Origin: Desulfosarcina sp.
GTDB taxonomy: Bacteria > Desulfobacterota > Desulfobacteria > Desulfobacterales > Desulfosarcinaceae
Direction: 5' to 3'
NCBI GenBank assembly: GCA_014237405.1
Contig: JABZFO010000186.1
Location: forward strand, 1-64,000
DNA: 64,000 bases
The position numbers and the translations under genes were made by a program. The notes under the pieces are model-generated. The model searched no databases, was not told where the DNA came from, and saw only the letters and a program-made list of their open reading frames with translations. Of the stretch, positions 19,358-28,126 are shown in pieces (position 1 is the first letter of the stretch; each line of letters opens with the position of its first letter).

Positions 19358-20050
19358 TTACTGGATTTCAACTTCTGCAGGAGCGATGATGTTCGGGTTC
19401 TCCGTGTCGGACAGTTTCGGCAGGGAAATAGACCGTAACTGCCAGCCCCGGTGGCGTAAAATGCCGGTAAAGGGCGGCTGGCCCACCACATTGCCTACCA
19501 GCTTGACGGCGTGCTGGTCGAACCCGGCGGCGATTTCGACGGTCTCGCCTTCAGCCTGCTTCATCACCGGTTTCGGCGAGAGATAACGGTCCACGGTTTT
19601 CCGGCAGTTCTCATGGATGCTGCGTACGGCGGCTCCAATTTGATCGTCTTCATAAAGGGAAAGGTCTTCCTGGAGAAAATCCATCAGTCGCCCCTGGCGT
19701 TGGAGCACGGCAAAAAGATGAATGAACAGGCGTTTTTCCTGATTTTTTCGTTTGGCCCGGTCCGCATCGGTTTCCAGTGCTTGAGGGGGTGACACCTTTT
19801 TCACTTGCGGCAAGTCGGGTTGGCCGGCCGCCAGTTTGGACAGGGTGTTTTTCACAAACATCCAGTGTAGAGTGCCGAAAAAAGTCAAGAAGACGAACAG
19901 CGACGCATAATCCATGACGTTGATCGGGAACCCCACGTCCCGAGATCGCCAGTAAAAACAAGCAATGATGGCAAACAGAAGTGTGGAAAAAAAGAGCGAT
20001 TGAAAGAACGCTCGTAAAGAAAAGGACTTTAGCAGTAAAGAGAGCTTCAT
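19358..20050 (-). CDS. DUF2760 membrane-anchored protein
   Basis: A 230-residue protein with two N-terminal hydrophobic segments (about residues 15-40 and 45-70). A charged linker follows, then a soluble domain ending in VKLVGNVVGQPPFTGILRHR, characteristic of DUF2760. The start at 20050 (MKLSLLLKSF) follows AGGTGG and is preferred over an ATG 48 bp upstream. It is co-transcribed with the large Hsp70 gene downstream. It may tether that Hsp70 at the membrane; this is inferred from the gene pair, not demonstrated. Confidence 0.82.
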   Translation of the reverse strand: MKLSLLLKSFSLRAFFQSLFFSTLLFAIIACFYWRSRDVGFPINVMDYASLFVFLTFFGTLHWMFVKNTLSKLAAGQPDLPQVKKVSPPQALETDADRAKRKNQEKRLFIHLFAVLQRQGRLMDFLQEDLSLYEDDQIGAAVRSIHENCRKTVDRYLSPKPVMKQAEGETVEIAAGFDQHAVKLVGNVVGQPPFTGILRHRGWQLRSISLPKLSDTENPNIIAPAEVEIQ

Positions 20051-20132
20051 CTGTCTTCCACCTGTCAGGTTGATGTTTGTTGGGGAATCTGTCGGCAAGG
20101 TAAATGGAAACCGGCGGCCGTGTCAAGTTAGC

Positions 20133-20280
20133 GCCCATCCATAAATCCAAGATTTCAGGATGGAGCTATTGGCTCTTAGCGGTTAGCAATTAGATAATAC
20201 CCTTTTTTTACCGTTTTATCTAAAACCTATATGGCTAAAAGCTATCACCTTCCATCCATGATTTCCAATCATGGATGGGC
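20133..20280. repeat. Fold-back repeat with ATGGATGGGC ends
   Basis: GCCCATCCAT at 20133-20142 is the exact inverse complement of ATGGATGGGC at 20271-20280. Inside lie partly matching segments (AAATCC/GGATTT-like, and TTAGCGGTTAGCAATTAG against GGCTAAAAGCTAT). It occupies the gap upstream of the DUF2760 gene and resembles a small non-coding palindromic insertion. Only one copy is seen in this window. Confidence 0.45.
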
Positions 20281-20396
20281 ACTAGTTAGGGCCGGGTTTT
20301 TTCTTGTGCAGATTAACGGGCTATGCTAATTATTAAAATAGAAAGATCAAGGGACGCGATCCGAATTGACTATACCAACGAGGGCGCTGCCGGCAA

Positions 20397-20648
20397 ATGA
20401 ATTATCGAATTGTATCGTTAACATCCATGGCAAACAACTACAGACATCGCTTTGACTTTGATATCGGCTACCTGGTGAAGAGTCCGTGCCGGGAGTGTTT
20501 CGACCGTTATCTTTTTCCCGATTGCATGGACAGTTGCCTCCCGCTGGACAAGATCCGTACGGTGCTGGCCAACAGCGTTTCCTGCTCACGTTCTTACTCG
20601 TCAATGGAATCCCACGCCATCTTTCAGGAATCCAGAGAGGAAAAATAG
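20397..20648 (+). CDS. Small Cys-rich hypothetical protein
   Basis: Up to 83 residues. The protein-like part begins at the internal ATG at 20427 (MANNYRHRFDFDIGYLVKSP) and has four cysteines in CRECFDRYLFPDCMDSC, followed by LPLDKIRTVLAN. The CxxC...FPxCxxxC pattern is one I associate with small conserved deltaproteobacterial proteins of unknown function that probably bind metal. Neither start has a clear ribosome-binding site. A stem-loop follows 42 bp after the stop. Confidence 0.5.
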   Translation: MNYRIVSLTSMANNYRHRFDFDIGYLVKSPCRECFDRYLFPDCMDSCLPLDKIRTVLANSVSCSRSYSSMESHAIFQESREEK

Positions 20649-20689
20649 AATAGCATCCGCGTCACCGTTCCAGATCCTCAGCCATTCGC

Positions 20690-20712
20690 CGGTGCCGAAA
20701 TCATCGGCACCG
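20690..20712. terminator. Stem-loop between small ORF and pgi
   Basis: CGGTGCCGA-AATCA-TCGGCACCG forms a perfect 9-bp GC-rich stem with a 5-base loop. No U-run follows, so it may be a weak terminator, an attenuator or an mRNA-end structure rather than a classical intrinsic terminator. Confidence 0.45.
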
Positions 20713-20803
20713 TTACCAATCAACTAAAAATCATCAAGAATTCATCGTGTTATACAAATTGCGTCGTCAGACATCGTTTGCAGCCTGAACCCTGGGAGGT
20801 TCC

Positions 20804-22432
20804 ATGGAAGAGTATCGTTTTCATCATCATCAACTGTATGATCGTCTGGTTCATCATGCCCAATCCATGAATGGAGATGGCTACCATCTCCGGCACCTCA
20901 TCCGTGCCGATAGCCGGATGGCCGCGTTCAGTGCCATCGGCGGCGGCATATTTTTCGATTATTCACGACAGCGGGTGGACGTAACCACCATGGAACTGCT
21001 GTCAGCACTGGCTGACGCCGCTGCCGCCATGGATCAGTTTGCCGACATGGCTACCGGTAAAAAGGTCAATGTCACAGAAAACCGGGCCGCCCTTCACATG
21101 GCGGCAAGAAGCTTTTCGGATGTGCCGGTCAGGGTGGACGGCCGGGACGTCAAACCGGATCTTAAAAGCGTACTATCGCAGATTCGCACATTTTCAGAAA
21201 CGCTTCATCGGGGAGAGGTGACCGGTAGCACCGGCCAGGCATTTCGGCATGTGGTGGTGGTGGGCATCGGCGGCAGCTACCTGGGTACGGAATTTGTGGC
21301 AAGGGCGCTTGAGGCGTTTGCAGATAAAAGCATATCACTGGAATTTTTGGCCAATGTGGATATCCATAACTTCGGGTGCATCTGGTCACGCATCGAACCG
21401 GAACGGACCTTGTGGGTGGTTATTTCCAAAAGCTACACCACCGCCGAAACCATGGCCAACGAAGACCTGATCCGCCGTTATATGGATGCCAACGGGCTGG
21501 ATCCGGCAAAACACCTGGTGACGGTCACCAGCAAGGGGAGCCCCGGCGATCAGGGTGCCGACCAGGGGTTGGCCGCATTTCACATGTTCGATTTCATCGG
21601 CGGCCGTTACAGTGTCACCTCCGCGGTAGGCGGGGTTCCGCTGAGCCTGTACCTGGGGTATGAACGATTCGAACGGTTCCTGAAGGGCGCCGAAGAGATG
21701 GACAGGCACGCCATAGAGGCTGCGCCAACGGAAAACATTCCCCTGATTGCCGCCCTGCTCACCGTATGGAACACCAGTTTTCTCGGCTACCCTCAAACCG
21801 CCATTATTCCTTACGCGTCACCGCTGTCCAAACTGGCTCCCCATGTCCAGCAGTTGAACATGGAAAGCAACGGAAAGTCGGTGAATGCAGCGGGCCAATT
21901 TCTTGCCGAACCGGCCGGTACGGTCATCTTCGGGGAGCCGGGCACCAATGCCCAGCACTCGTTCTTCCAGCTGGCCCATCAGGGAAAAGCGGTTCCCATC
22001 GACTTTATCGGGGTGCTGAATCCGCAGTATCAGATGGACGAAGGGCGCTTTAAGGGTGTGGGGCACCAGCAGGAACTGTGGGCCAACATGCTGGCCCAGG
22101 CAACGGCCCTGGCCGTCGGGCGAGAAAGCAAGAATCCGGCAAAATCCTTTTCAGGGAATCGGCCGTCCTCTACCATCGTCCTGGAAAACCTGGAGCCGGA
22201 AAATGTGGGCCGGTTGCTGGCCTTTTACGAAGCCAGGACCATTTACGAGGCCTTTATCTGGGGGATCAATCCCTTTGACCAGTTCGGCGTCGAACTGGGC
22301 AAGGTGACCGCCGGCACGATTCGCAGCGAGATGGCGGCCTGCAACGAAAATTCGGACTATGACTTTAACGCGGTCGATTCCATCAACCGCAAATATCTCC
22401 AGATGCTGTTCAGCGGTAAGCTTCCCGGATGA
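20804..22432 (+). CDS. pgi: Glucose-6-phosphate isomerase
   Basis: A 542-residue enzyme, normal length for the family, interconverting glucose-6-phosphate and fructose-6-phosphate in the cytoplasm. Seen: GIGGSYLGTEF in the first SIS domain; the PGI signature FIGGRYSVTSAVGG; MESNGKSVNAAG; and the C-terminal signature NPFDQFGVELGK. The ATG follows GGGAGG. It is a single-gene unit; a fold-back repeat fills the gap to the convergent fabH-like gene. It contrasts with many genes in this window in showing no internal gap. Confidence 0.96.
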   Translation: MEEYRFHHHQLYDRLVHHAQSMNGDGYHLRHLIRADSRMAAFSAIGGGIFFDYSRQRVDVTTMELLSALADAAAAMDQFADMATGKKVNVTENRAALHMAARSFSDVPVRVDGRDVKPDLKSVLSQIRTFSETLHRGEVTGSTGQAFRHVVVVGIGGSYLGTEFVARALEAFADKSISLEFLANVDIHNFGCIWSRIEPERTLWVVISKSYTTAETMANEDLIRRYMDANGLDPAKHLVTVTSKGSPGDQGADQGLAAFHMFDFIGGRYSVTSAVGGVPLSLYLGYERFERFLKGAEEMDRHAIEAAPTENIPLIAALLTVWNTSFLGYPQTAIIPYASPLSKLAPHVQQLNMESNGKSVNAAGQFLAEPAGTVIFGEPGTNAQHSFFQLAHQGKAVPIDFIGVLNPQYQMDEGRFKGVGHQQELWANMLAQATALAVGRESKNPAKSFSGNRPSSTIVLENLEPENVGRLLAFYEARTIYEAFIWGINPFDQFGVELGKVTAGTIRSEMAACNENSDYDFNAVDSINRKYLQMLFSGKLPG

Positions 22433-22614
22433 CGGAGGTCAGAGGTCGGAAGACAGAGGTCAGAAGTCAGAAATCAGATGTCGGAGGTCAGCGGATGGGG
22501 TGATGCAGCTGTGAAGGTTAGGTCTGCGTGTGGTACTACTGCCCACATTCATAATTCAAAATGGTTTTCCGACCTCGGTCCTCCGTCTTCAGTCTTCTGT
22601 CATCAGTCCTCTGG
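22433..22614. repeat. Fold-back repeat, GAGGTCAGAAGTCAG family
   Basis: The left arm (22433-22493) is a run of GGAGGTCAG/GAAGTCAGA units. The right arm (22569-22614) is CGACCTCGGTCCTCCGTCTTCAGTCTTC and onward, its approximate inverse complement. It fills the space between the convergent pgi and fabH-like genes. A shorter related fragment (AGAAGTCAGAATC) occurs near 57611. It encodes nothing convincing. Confidence 0.6.
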
Positions 22615-22617
22615 ATT

Positions 22618-23553
22618 TTAAGCGGCAAACCGGTAAAGCACCGCTCCCCAGGTAACCCCGGCGCCAAGCCCTAGAAACATGACCGTGCTGCCGGCACCCA
22701 CGAGGCCCTTTTCGATGGCCTCATCCAGTGCCAGGGGAATGCTGGCCGCCGTGGTGTTTCCGTATCGCTGGATGTTGTTGTAGACTTTGGATTCCGGAAG
22801 ATCCAGGGCCCTGGCGAACGCCTGGTTGATCCCCACCTCCGGAAGCCGCCGAACGGCATTTTTGAAGATACTCCTGCCGTCCATGGTGGGAAAGTGTTTT
22901 CCCTCCTGAAGCATCTTTTCATCCAGTCGGGGGTTTTCACGGGAAGCCGGCGCGAAGGTCATCAGGCTTTCGGCCAGGGAACCGTCGGCATGAAGGCATG
23001 AGGCGAGAACACCGGCCTTGACATCCGTTTCCATACGTTCCAAGCAGACCGCAGCCGCACCGTCTCCAAATATCACGGCCACATCCCGGCCCTTGGTTGA
23101 AATATCCAGACCGGTGCTGTGAACCTCGGCACCCACCAGAAGCACACGCTTGGCCAGGCTGCTGCGAATGTAGGCATCGGCGGTGGCCATGCCATACAGG
23201 AAACCGGTGCACTGCTGACGAATGTCCAGCGCCGGTGTGGACGTGAGGCCAAGCTTGTGGGCCAGAAGGCAGCCGGAACCCGGGAAAAAAAGGTCCGGAC
23301 TTAAAGTGGCAAAAATGATCAGATCAATCTCTTCAGGCTCCCAACCGGCACGGCCCATGGTGATTTTTGAGGCTTCAAATCCCAAATCGGAGACACCGAC
23401 CCCACCCTCTTCGGGGATCCAGTACCGCTGTTCAATGCCTGTGCGCTGAAGGATCCATTCGTTGGTGGTGTCCATCCATTGGGCTAAATCTTCATTGGTG
23501 ACAAGGCGGGATGGCAAATAACGGCCGGTTCCTTTAATGACGGTTTTTTTCAT
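22618..23553 (-). CDS. fabH: 3-oxoacyl-ACP synthase III-like protein lacking the catalytic-His segment
   Basis: A 311-residue FabH-type ketosynthase. The start at 23553 (MKKTVIKGTGRYLPSRLVTN) follows AAGGAGAG; a longer frame to 23613 has no such site. The active-site Cys is present in DIRQQCTGFLYG and the catalytic Asn in YGNTTAASIP. Family members carry the third catalytic residue in an HQAN..R motif about 30 residues before that Asn. Here the protein passes directly from FKNAVRRLPEV to GINQAFARAL, so about 25-30 residues including that His are absent, with the frame kept (junction 22831-22838). As written, it should not perform decarboxylative condensation. It could be an assembly gap or a thiolase-like variant. 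Confidence 0.85.
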   Translation of the reverse strand: MKKTVIKGTGRYLPSRLVTNEDLAQWMDTTNEWILQRTGIEQRYWIPEEGGVGVSDLGFEASKITMGRAGWEPEEIDLIIFATLSPDLFFPGSGCLLAHKLGLTSTPALDIRQQCTGFLYGMATADAYIRSSLAKRVLLVGAEVHSTGLDISTKGRDVAVIFGDGAAAVCLERMETDVKAGVLASCLHADGSLAESLMTFAPASRENPRLDEKMLQEGKHFPTMDGRSIFKNAVRRLPEVGINQAFARALDLPESKVYNNIQRYGNTTAASIPLALDEAIEKGLVGAGSTVMFLGLGAGVTWGAVLYRFAA

Positions 23554-23880
23554 GGTTGTTCTCTCCTTGGTGCAAACCTCTCCAGTTTTTCGGCTGCCAC
23601 TATTTCTGCTCAATGTGTCGGAAAAATATACCTCTGGTTTGAAAAATGATCAAGGAATTTATCCGGTTATATGCCATCGATCCTATTTTATCGACCCTTT
23701 TGGACCCGATCAGAGAAACGGACAAATCCACAATCCCGGATATGGGGCCAACAGTTCCTGAAATATCAGAAAACAGATAAAATCCTTAAGTTTGGTGGAC
23801 ATTCGTCGATATCTTAACTGAAACAGACAAATCACGACGCTACCGTGCGAGAATCCAGATAAACAACCACGGGTAAAGGT
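23554..23880. other. Divergent intergenic region
   Basis: A 327-bp gap between the fabH-like gene (minus) and the large acidic membrane-protein gene (plus). I see no clear promoter consensus, repeat or RNA fold. Only the AAGGAGAG ribosome-binding site of fabH, at its left edge, is convincing. Confidence 0.5.
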
Positions 23881-25722
23881 GTGGCAGAAATCGATCATCA
23901 GGAAAAAAGCAGCGACGAGAACGACACGGGTGCCGATGTTCCCGATTCCATAATTGCAGAAGCTTCCCCGTATGACGGTACCGGCGATGAAATCCTTGAC
24001 GAGGACCAGCAAAAAGCATTCCAGAGCATCATGGCCCAAGTTGAAGGCAGCAACACTGAGAAAACTGCGTCGGATCCTTTAAAATCAGCGTCAACAGATC
24101 CGAAACCGGGGGAAACGTCTGAGGATCAATCGGAAATAGCAGCCGGGCTGACAATTAATGAAGCAGATGAGGACACACAGGATATTTCCGACGATATCGG
24201 CGACATCCTGAAAGAGATTACCGACAGCGACGATGAATCTCTTTTGCCCGAAACCACTGCCGATGAACCGGTTACGGCGCCGGTCAGCGATGATGCGCTC
24301 GAAAAAACCGTCGTTGACGATGATATCGTTGCACAAAACAAAGAAAATGCCGGCCCTGCGCAGGAAGACATAATCCAAGCCTCACCACCGGCCGGTAATA
24401 AAGCGAAACACTCCGAGCCGGAAGAAAAGCTCCCAGAAAAAGATCAGCCAGACCATAAGCATGCCGATAAAAAGCCGATACCAGTCAGCCTGAAAACCGC
24501 GCAAAAGGCCAAACCATTGCGTGAAGCCCCGAAATCGACCGGAGGCAGGAAAAAGAAGGCCATCCTGATATCCGCGGTCGTCATGCTTTTTCTGGCTCTG
24601 GCATGCTATTTTTATTGGGCACCAGAAGGCGCCGTCGATTCAAAGGCGCCTTCTGGTGCCGCAAAAACAAACTCTACGGGGGATATCGTAGAAACGGCTC
24701 CGGCCTCCCAGCCGCAGGAACCGGTGGCTGTCGCTTATGGCCCTTCCGATGAATCACGGCTGAAAATGGCTGCTGAAAAACTGGACCGGCTTCGAAACGA
24801 ACTGATCGAAAAAAAAGCGGCGATCGAGGAACTGCGATTCTATTACCAGGCGGGAATCGATGCGGAAATCCGAGATATCGTTAAAACGGTTCGGGAAACA
24901 GGCAAAGGCGCAATCACATTTAAATCCGCGATGGCGAATCCGCGTATCAGTCTGGGGCTCGCGGCGATTCAACGGCGCGATACCTATACTAAAAAGCTGG
25001 AAGCCCCGGTGAATACCCTTTTCTGGAACAGCGAAGCGCTGCTATTTTTCTTCCGTAAGGCCGGTTTGCTGGCCCTGATGGCCGTCAAGACCAGTGATAT
25101 CGACATCGATGGCTTCATTAAACAGACAGATGAAATACTGGAAGTCAATCGCAGCGCTCTGGCGCAATTGAACATCGATGCGGTTCCGGCATCACCGCTG
25201 GCCCTGGAACCCATCTGGCAGGATATCGAAAAGCGCCTGGTAACGACACCGGTCAAACGCGAAAAAAACAATACTGCCACAAAGACAGACAACGCGGCCA
25301 TCTGGAAAAATATCTGCGAGGGTGATTTTACCCGGAAACACAGGTTGACCGCGTTGTCACCGGAGGCTGCCCGCTGTCTGGCCACATGGAAAGGCAAGGA
25401 TTTGTTCCTCAATGAGTTGACCGACATGTCTCCTGAAGCGGCCCGTCAGATGGCTGCCTGGGAAGGGGATTGGCTGGGGTTGAACGGGCTCAAGGACCTC
25501 CCTCCTGAAGCGGCCATGCACCTGTCTCGATGGAAGGGGAAAGGGCTTTCACTGAACGGCCTCTCCCGTCTCTCGCCCCGGGTTGTGGCCATATTGTCCG
25601 AATGGCAGGGGGATCAGATCGAACTGGTCAATGTGAAGCACATCGCCCACTGGAAAAATCCCAAGACCCGGCTGTTTCTTTCCGAGGCCCTGAGTGAAAC
25701 TCCGCAAGGAAATAAACCGTGA
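23881..25722 (+). CDS. Acidic single-pass membrane protein with tandem leucine-rich-like repeats
   Basis: A 613-residue protein starting with GTG (VAEIDHQEKSSD). Residues 1-~220 are disordered and very acidic, turning basic just before a transmembrane segment (KKKAILISAVVMLFLALA, about 224-246). Then come a ~40-residue linker, a coiled coil (about 285-320) and a helical domain. The C-terminus (about 480-590) has at least four ~23-residue repeats of the form LspEAAxxLaxWkGdxLxLNGL, which resemble bacterial leucine-rich-like repeats. The repeats would lie outside the inner membrane. Not recognised as a known family. It overlaps the next gene by 4 bp (GTGA), so the two are translationally coupled. 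A perfect 16-bp inverted repeat lies within it. Confidence 0.75.
   Translation: MAEIDHQEKSSDENDTGADVPDSIIAEASPYDGTGDEILDEDQQKAFQSIMAQVEGSNTEKTASDPLKSASTDPKPGETSEDQSEIAAGLTINEADEDTQDISDDIGDILKEITDSDDESLLPETTADEPVTAPVSDDALEKTVVDDDIVAQNKENAGPAQEDIIQASPPAGNKAKHSEPEEKLPEKDQPDHKHADKKPIPVSLKTAQKAKPLREAPKSTGGRKKKAILISAVVMLFLALACYFYWAPEGAVDSKAPSGAAKTNSTGDIVETAPASQPQEPVAVAYGPSDESRLKMAAEKLDRLRNELIEKKAAIEELRFYYQAGIDAEIRDIVKTVRETGKGAITFKSAMANPRISLGLAAIQRRDTYTKKLEAPVNTLFWNSEALLFFFRKAGLLALMAVKTSDIDIDGFIKQTDEILEVNRSALAQLNIDAVPASPLALEPIWQDIEKRLVTTPVKREKNNTATKTDNAAIWKNICEGDFTRKHRLTALSPEAARCLATWKGKDLFLNELTDMSPEAARQMAAWEGDWLGLNGLKDLPPEAAMHLSRWKGKGLSLNGLSRLSPRVVAILSEWQGDQIELVNVKHIAHWKNPKTRLFLSEALSETPQGNKP
24618..24660. 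repeat. Perfect 16-bp inverted repeat inside a coding region
   Basis: GGCACCAGAAGGCGCC at 24618-24633 is the exact reverse complement of GGCGCCTTCTGGTGCC at 24645-24660, separated by 11 bases. It lies directly after the transmembrane-segment codons of the acidic membrane protein and codes for APEGAVDSKAPSG, a flexible linker, so it is tolerated in the protein. The mRNA would form a very stable hairpin. Confidence 0.8.
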
Positions 25723-26297
25723 AACCATCGAAGATCACGCATCGATCACTGATGTTAGTCATTGTTCTGGTGTTGATGGCACTACCCTCCACCGTGACGG
25801 GCAATGCCAAAGGAGAACGGTTGCGTCAGACCATGGCGGACATCTCTTTGCTCAACAGCCAGATGGCCCAGCGAAAAACGGATGCTGCCGGAATCCGGGA
25901 TTCACTGTCGACACGGCTGGAAGAGATCAAGACCGAAGCGTTACGCGAATTGCGGGAAAAGGGAATCAGAACCGAAGCAGATGCCTTAGGGAACCCGAGG
26001 CTTTTATACGATTTGAAGCTGATGGCCGAAATCCAGGCCTACATCGATCGATACACGGAAAAGATGGGCTACTACCGTGTGGCATGCGACCGCCTCAGCT
26101 ATCTATATCAGCAGGCAGACGATGACCTGAAAATTGTAAGCACCCTTTCCGGCATGAAAATCGGCGAACTCATTTCACAGGCTGAAAAAATCCTCGAGGC
26201 CTATCTTCCCGACGCTCAGACCATCGCCATCCAGCCCGACACACTGACCATTGAACCCCCGGAAAAAATCTGGAAAACTTTCAGCAAAGGCAGATAA
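25719..26297 (+). CDS. Exported coiled-coil protein
   Basis: A 192-residue protein starting with GTG, which overlaps the previous stop. An N-terminal signal peptide (SLMLVIVLVLMALPSTVTG) is followed by a predominantly helical, charged region (about 30-150), probably a coiled coil. The C-terminus is rich in Pro, Ile and Thr. No cysteine follows the signal peptide in a lipobox. It is probably periplasmic and a partner of the upstream repeat protein, whose repeats would lie in the same compartment. Function unknown. Confidence 0.7.
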   Translation: MKPSKITHRSLMLVIVLVLMALPSTVTGNAKGERLRQTMADISLLNSQMAQRKTDAAGIRDSLSTRLEEIKTEALRELREKGIRTEADALGNPRLLYDLKLMAEIQAYIDRYTEKMGYYRVACDRLSYLYQQADDDLKIVSTLSGMKIGELISQAEKILEAYLPDAQTIAIQPDTLTIEPPEKIWKTFSKGR

Positions 26298-26312
26298 TCG
26301 ACATCATCTGAT

Positions 26313-26363
26313 CCCGGTTATCCGATGGACGGCATCAAGGCCCATCGGATAACCGGGTTTTTT
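26313..26363. terminator. Bidirectional terminator overlapping the sixA 3' end
   Basis: CCCGGTTATCCGATGG (26313-26328) pairs perfectly with CCATCGGATAACCGGG (26342-26357), followed by TTTTTT. It terminates the plus-strand operon ending at 26297. The left arm and loop also encode the last residues and stop of sixA on the minus strand. Confidence 0.88.
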
Positions 26364-26779
26364 ACTTCCGAAACGCGGTCAAGGCAGAGAATGCCGCTGT
26401 TTTGCAGTTTAAAAACCGTCTGGTTCGGATTGCCGCATACCAGCAGGCCGATCAGCCGTTCTAAAAACGGCAGATGCCCAACCAGCATGATGTCATCATC
26501 CAAACTGCGACGGTCCGCAAAAGCGCTGATATCATCCAGGGGATTCATCCCGTCGCACGGTGCACTCCCATCTGTCGGTGACAGCCGCATGGTGATTATT
26601 TCAGCCGTTTCCCGAGCCCGTTTTTTCCCGCTGTGAAGGATGCGCGACACGCGCACCTGATACCCGCTCGCCACCTCGGCAATTCGCTCGGTCTCCATCT
26701 TTCCTTCTGCGGAAAGTCCTTTTTCAGGATCTTCGGCTTTCGGCAGGCTCTTTCCATGCTGAACCAAATATAACGCCAT
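26318..26779 (-). CDS. sixA: SixA-like phosphohistidine phosphatase
   Basis: A 153-residue histidine-phosphatase-superfamily protein. The catalytic His lies in YLVQHGKS near the N-terminus, with Gln where many relatives have Arg, and the second conserved His in DIMLVGHLPFLERL. Length and layout fit SixA, which removes phosphate from histidine of phosphotransfer proteins. It lies 9 bp downstream of the glycosyltransferase gene on the same strand, so the two are probably co-transcribed. Its last codons fall inside a terminator hairpin. Confidence 0.85.
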   Translation of the reverse strand: MALYLVQHGKSLPKAEDPEKGLSAEGKMETERIAEVASGYQVRVSRILHSGKKRARETAEIITMRLSPTDGSAPCDGMNPLDDISAFADRRSLDDDIMLVGHLPFLERLIGLLVCGNPNQTVFKLQNSGILCLDRVSEVKNPVIRWALMPSIG

Positions 26780-26788
26780 GATGCCACC

Positions 26789-28126
26789 TCAACTTTTTTT
26801 TCCCCGCGGCCCTTGTATTCGATGCCTATGGTTAAATTCACTTTCAGCTGAAACCGTGCGCTTAATCATCAGGCTCATCAATTTATCTTGAAGCACCTCA
26901 TAGGAATAGAATTTTTCGCCGAGCGCATAGTTGGCCTCTACCATTCTTTCCCGAATCTGTGCGTCCTGGAGCAATGCCCGGGTCTGATCGGCCGCTTCAT
27001 CGGTCACATATCCGTCGATTTCAACGGCTGTAAATCCTTTGGGTTTGATGTCGAAGGTATAGATCGAATAGCAATTGACCATGATCGGTTTGCGATAATA
27101 AACCGCTTCTAAAAAGGCGTTACCGAACCCTTCGATGGTGGAGGGATAAGTGATGAAATCGGCGTGGTGATAGATGTCGTAGAGGGTGTAGATTTTACGC
27201 CCGTCCGGCGTCGTTCCACGGCGGTCGTTGATGATGTCCGAGACGAAAAGGGTGTTGACCTGCATGCGCCGGGAGTAGTCGATGATGCGCTGTTCGTAGT
27301 CGTGCCCCTCGTCTCCGGAGGCATGGGAGATGACCAGACGGGCTTTTATTCCCAGCCGACTGACCAATTCGATGGCATTTTCGATTCCCTTTCGTTTGAC
27401 CACCCGGGTGGGCTGGAGAATCAATTTTTCATCCGGATCGAGCCCCAGGGCAGCACGGACATCACCGGCATAAGCATCCGGTGGGGGTGGCGGGTTTTTG
27501 AAATCCATCACATTGGGAACAGTGGTGGCAGAAATCCCGGTCCTGAGACTGAGCTGATTGTCGGCCGATGAACTGATGACAACATGACGGATGGTCGGCA
27601 GATGCGGGGGGAAGGCCATGTTGAGATAATCCCACACCGCATTGGTTTTGAACTGTTGCCGCTCCCAGAAAAAATCGTGGTGGTGCGCGATGGTCTGCAA
27701 GCCGGTTTCCGCGATGACTTGGGTGATGGCCAGGCCGAGGGGGATGTTGAGGGGGATGGTCACTGCGTTTTCGAGAACGAGAAGGTCGATGTTGAATTTT
27801 TCAATGAAATCGTATAGCTTATCCTTCAGATGCTCCTTGATTTCATGAATTGTATTGGTCAGCCTGCGCTCCCGCACACTGTTGACGCGAGAACCAAACG
27901 CGGTGTTAAAGATCGACCGGATTTCCGTGTCCATGAAGTGGGCTTTGGGAACCGGGAAAGCGTGTGCCGGGTCCCGGTCCAGTTCTCCGGCGAAGTAGAA
28001 GCACTCAAGCCCCTCTTTTTCGAATACCCGGGCCCATTTTTCCGTTTCCAGGGACACACCGTCGGTTCCTGCGAATCGGGTGGAGATGAATCCAATGTTA
28101 TGAACCTTATCAAAAGGGATATACAT
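26789..28126 (-). CDS. GT4-type glycosyltransferase of the glucosylglycerate-type cluster
   Basis: A 445-residue glycosyltransferase. The N-terminal Rossmann domain has FISTRFAGTDGVSLETEKWA and AHHHDFFWER. The C-terminal GT-B domain has LQPTRVVKRKGIENAIELV and the donor-binding YPSTIEGFGNAFLEAVYY. The protein resembles the GT4 enzymes that extend glucosylglycerate or its phosphate with mannose (MggA/MggS type) in anaerobes. That substrate is inferred from similarity remembered and from gpgS 4 kb away, not proven. It is divergent from the second glycosyltransferase gene, with a 457-bp gap holding a repeat. Confidence 0.82.
   Translation of the reverse strand: MYIPFDKVHNIGFISTRFAGTDGVSLETEKWARVFEKEGLECFYFAGELDRDPAHAFPVPKAHFMDTEIRSIFNTAFGSRVNSVRERRLTNTIHEIKEHLKDKLYDFIEKFNIDLLVLENAVTIPLNIPLGLAITQVIAETGLQTIAHHHDFFWERQQFKTNAVWDYLNMAFPPHLPTIRHVVISSSADNQLSLRTGISATTVPNVMDFKNPPPPPDAYAGDVRAALGLDPDEKLILQPTRVVKRKGIENAIELVSRLGIKARLVISHASGDEGHDYEQRIIDYSRRMQVNTLFVSDIINDRRGTTPDGRKIYTLYDIYHHADFITYPSTIEGFGNAFLEAVYYRKPIMVNCYSIYTFDIKPKGFTAVEIDGYVTDEAADQTRALLQDAQIRERMVEANYALGEKFYSYEVLQDKLMSLMIKRTVSAESEFNHRHRIQGPRGKKS

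Noticed and set aside
20133-20280. Possible CRISPR or tandem array among the palindromic repeats
   Set aside because: Units are not evenly spaced, there are no unique spacers of constant length, and no cas genes are present anywhere in the window.
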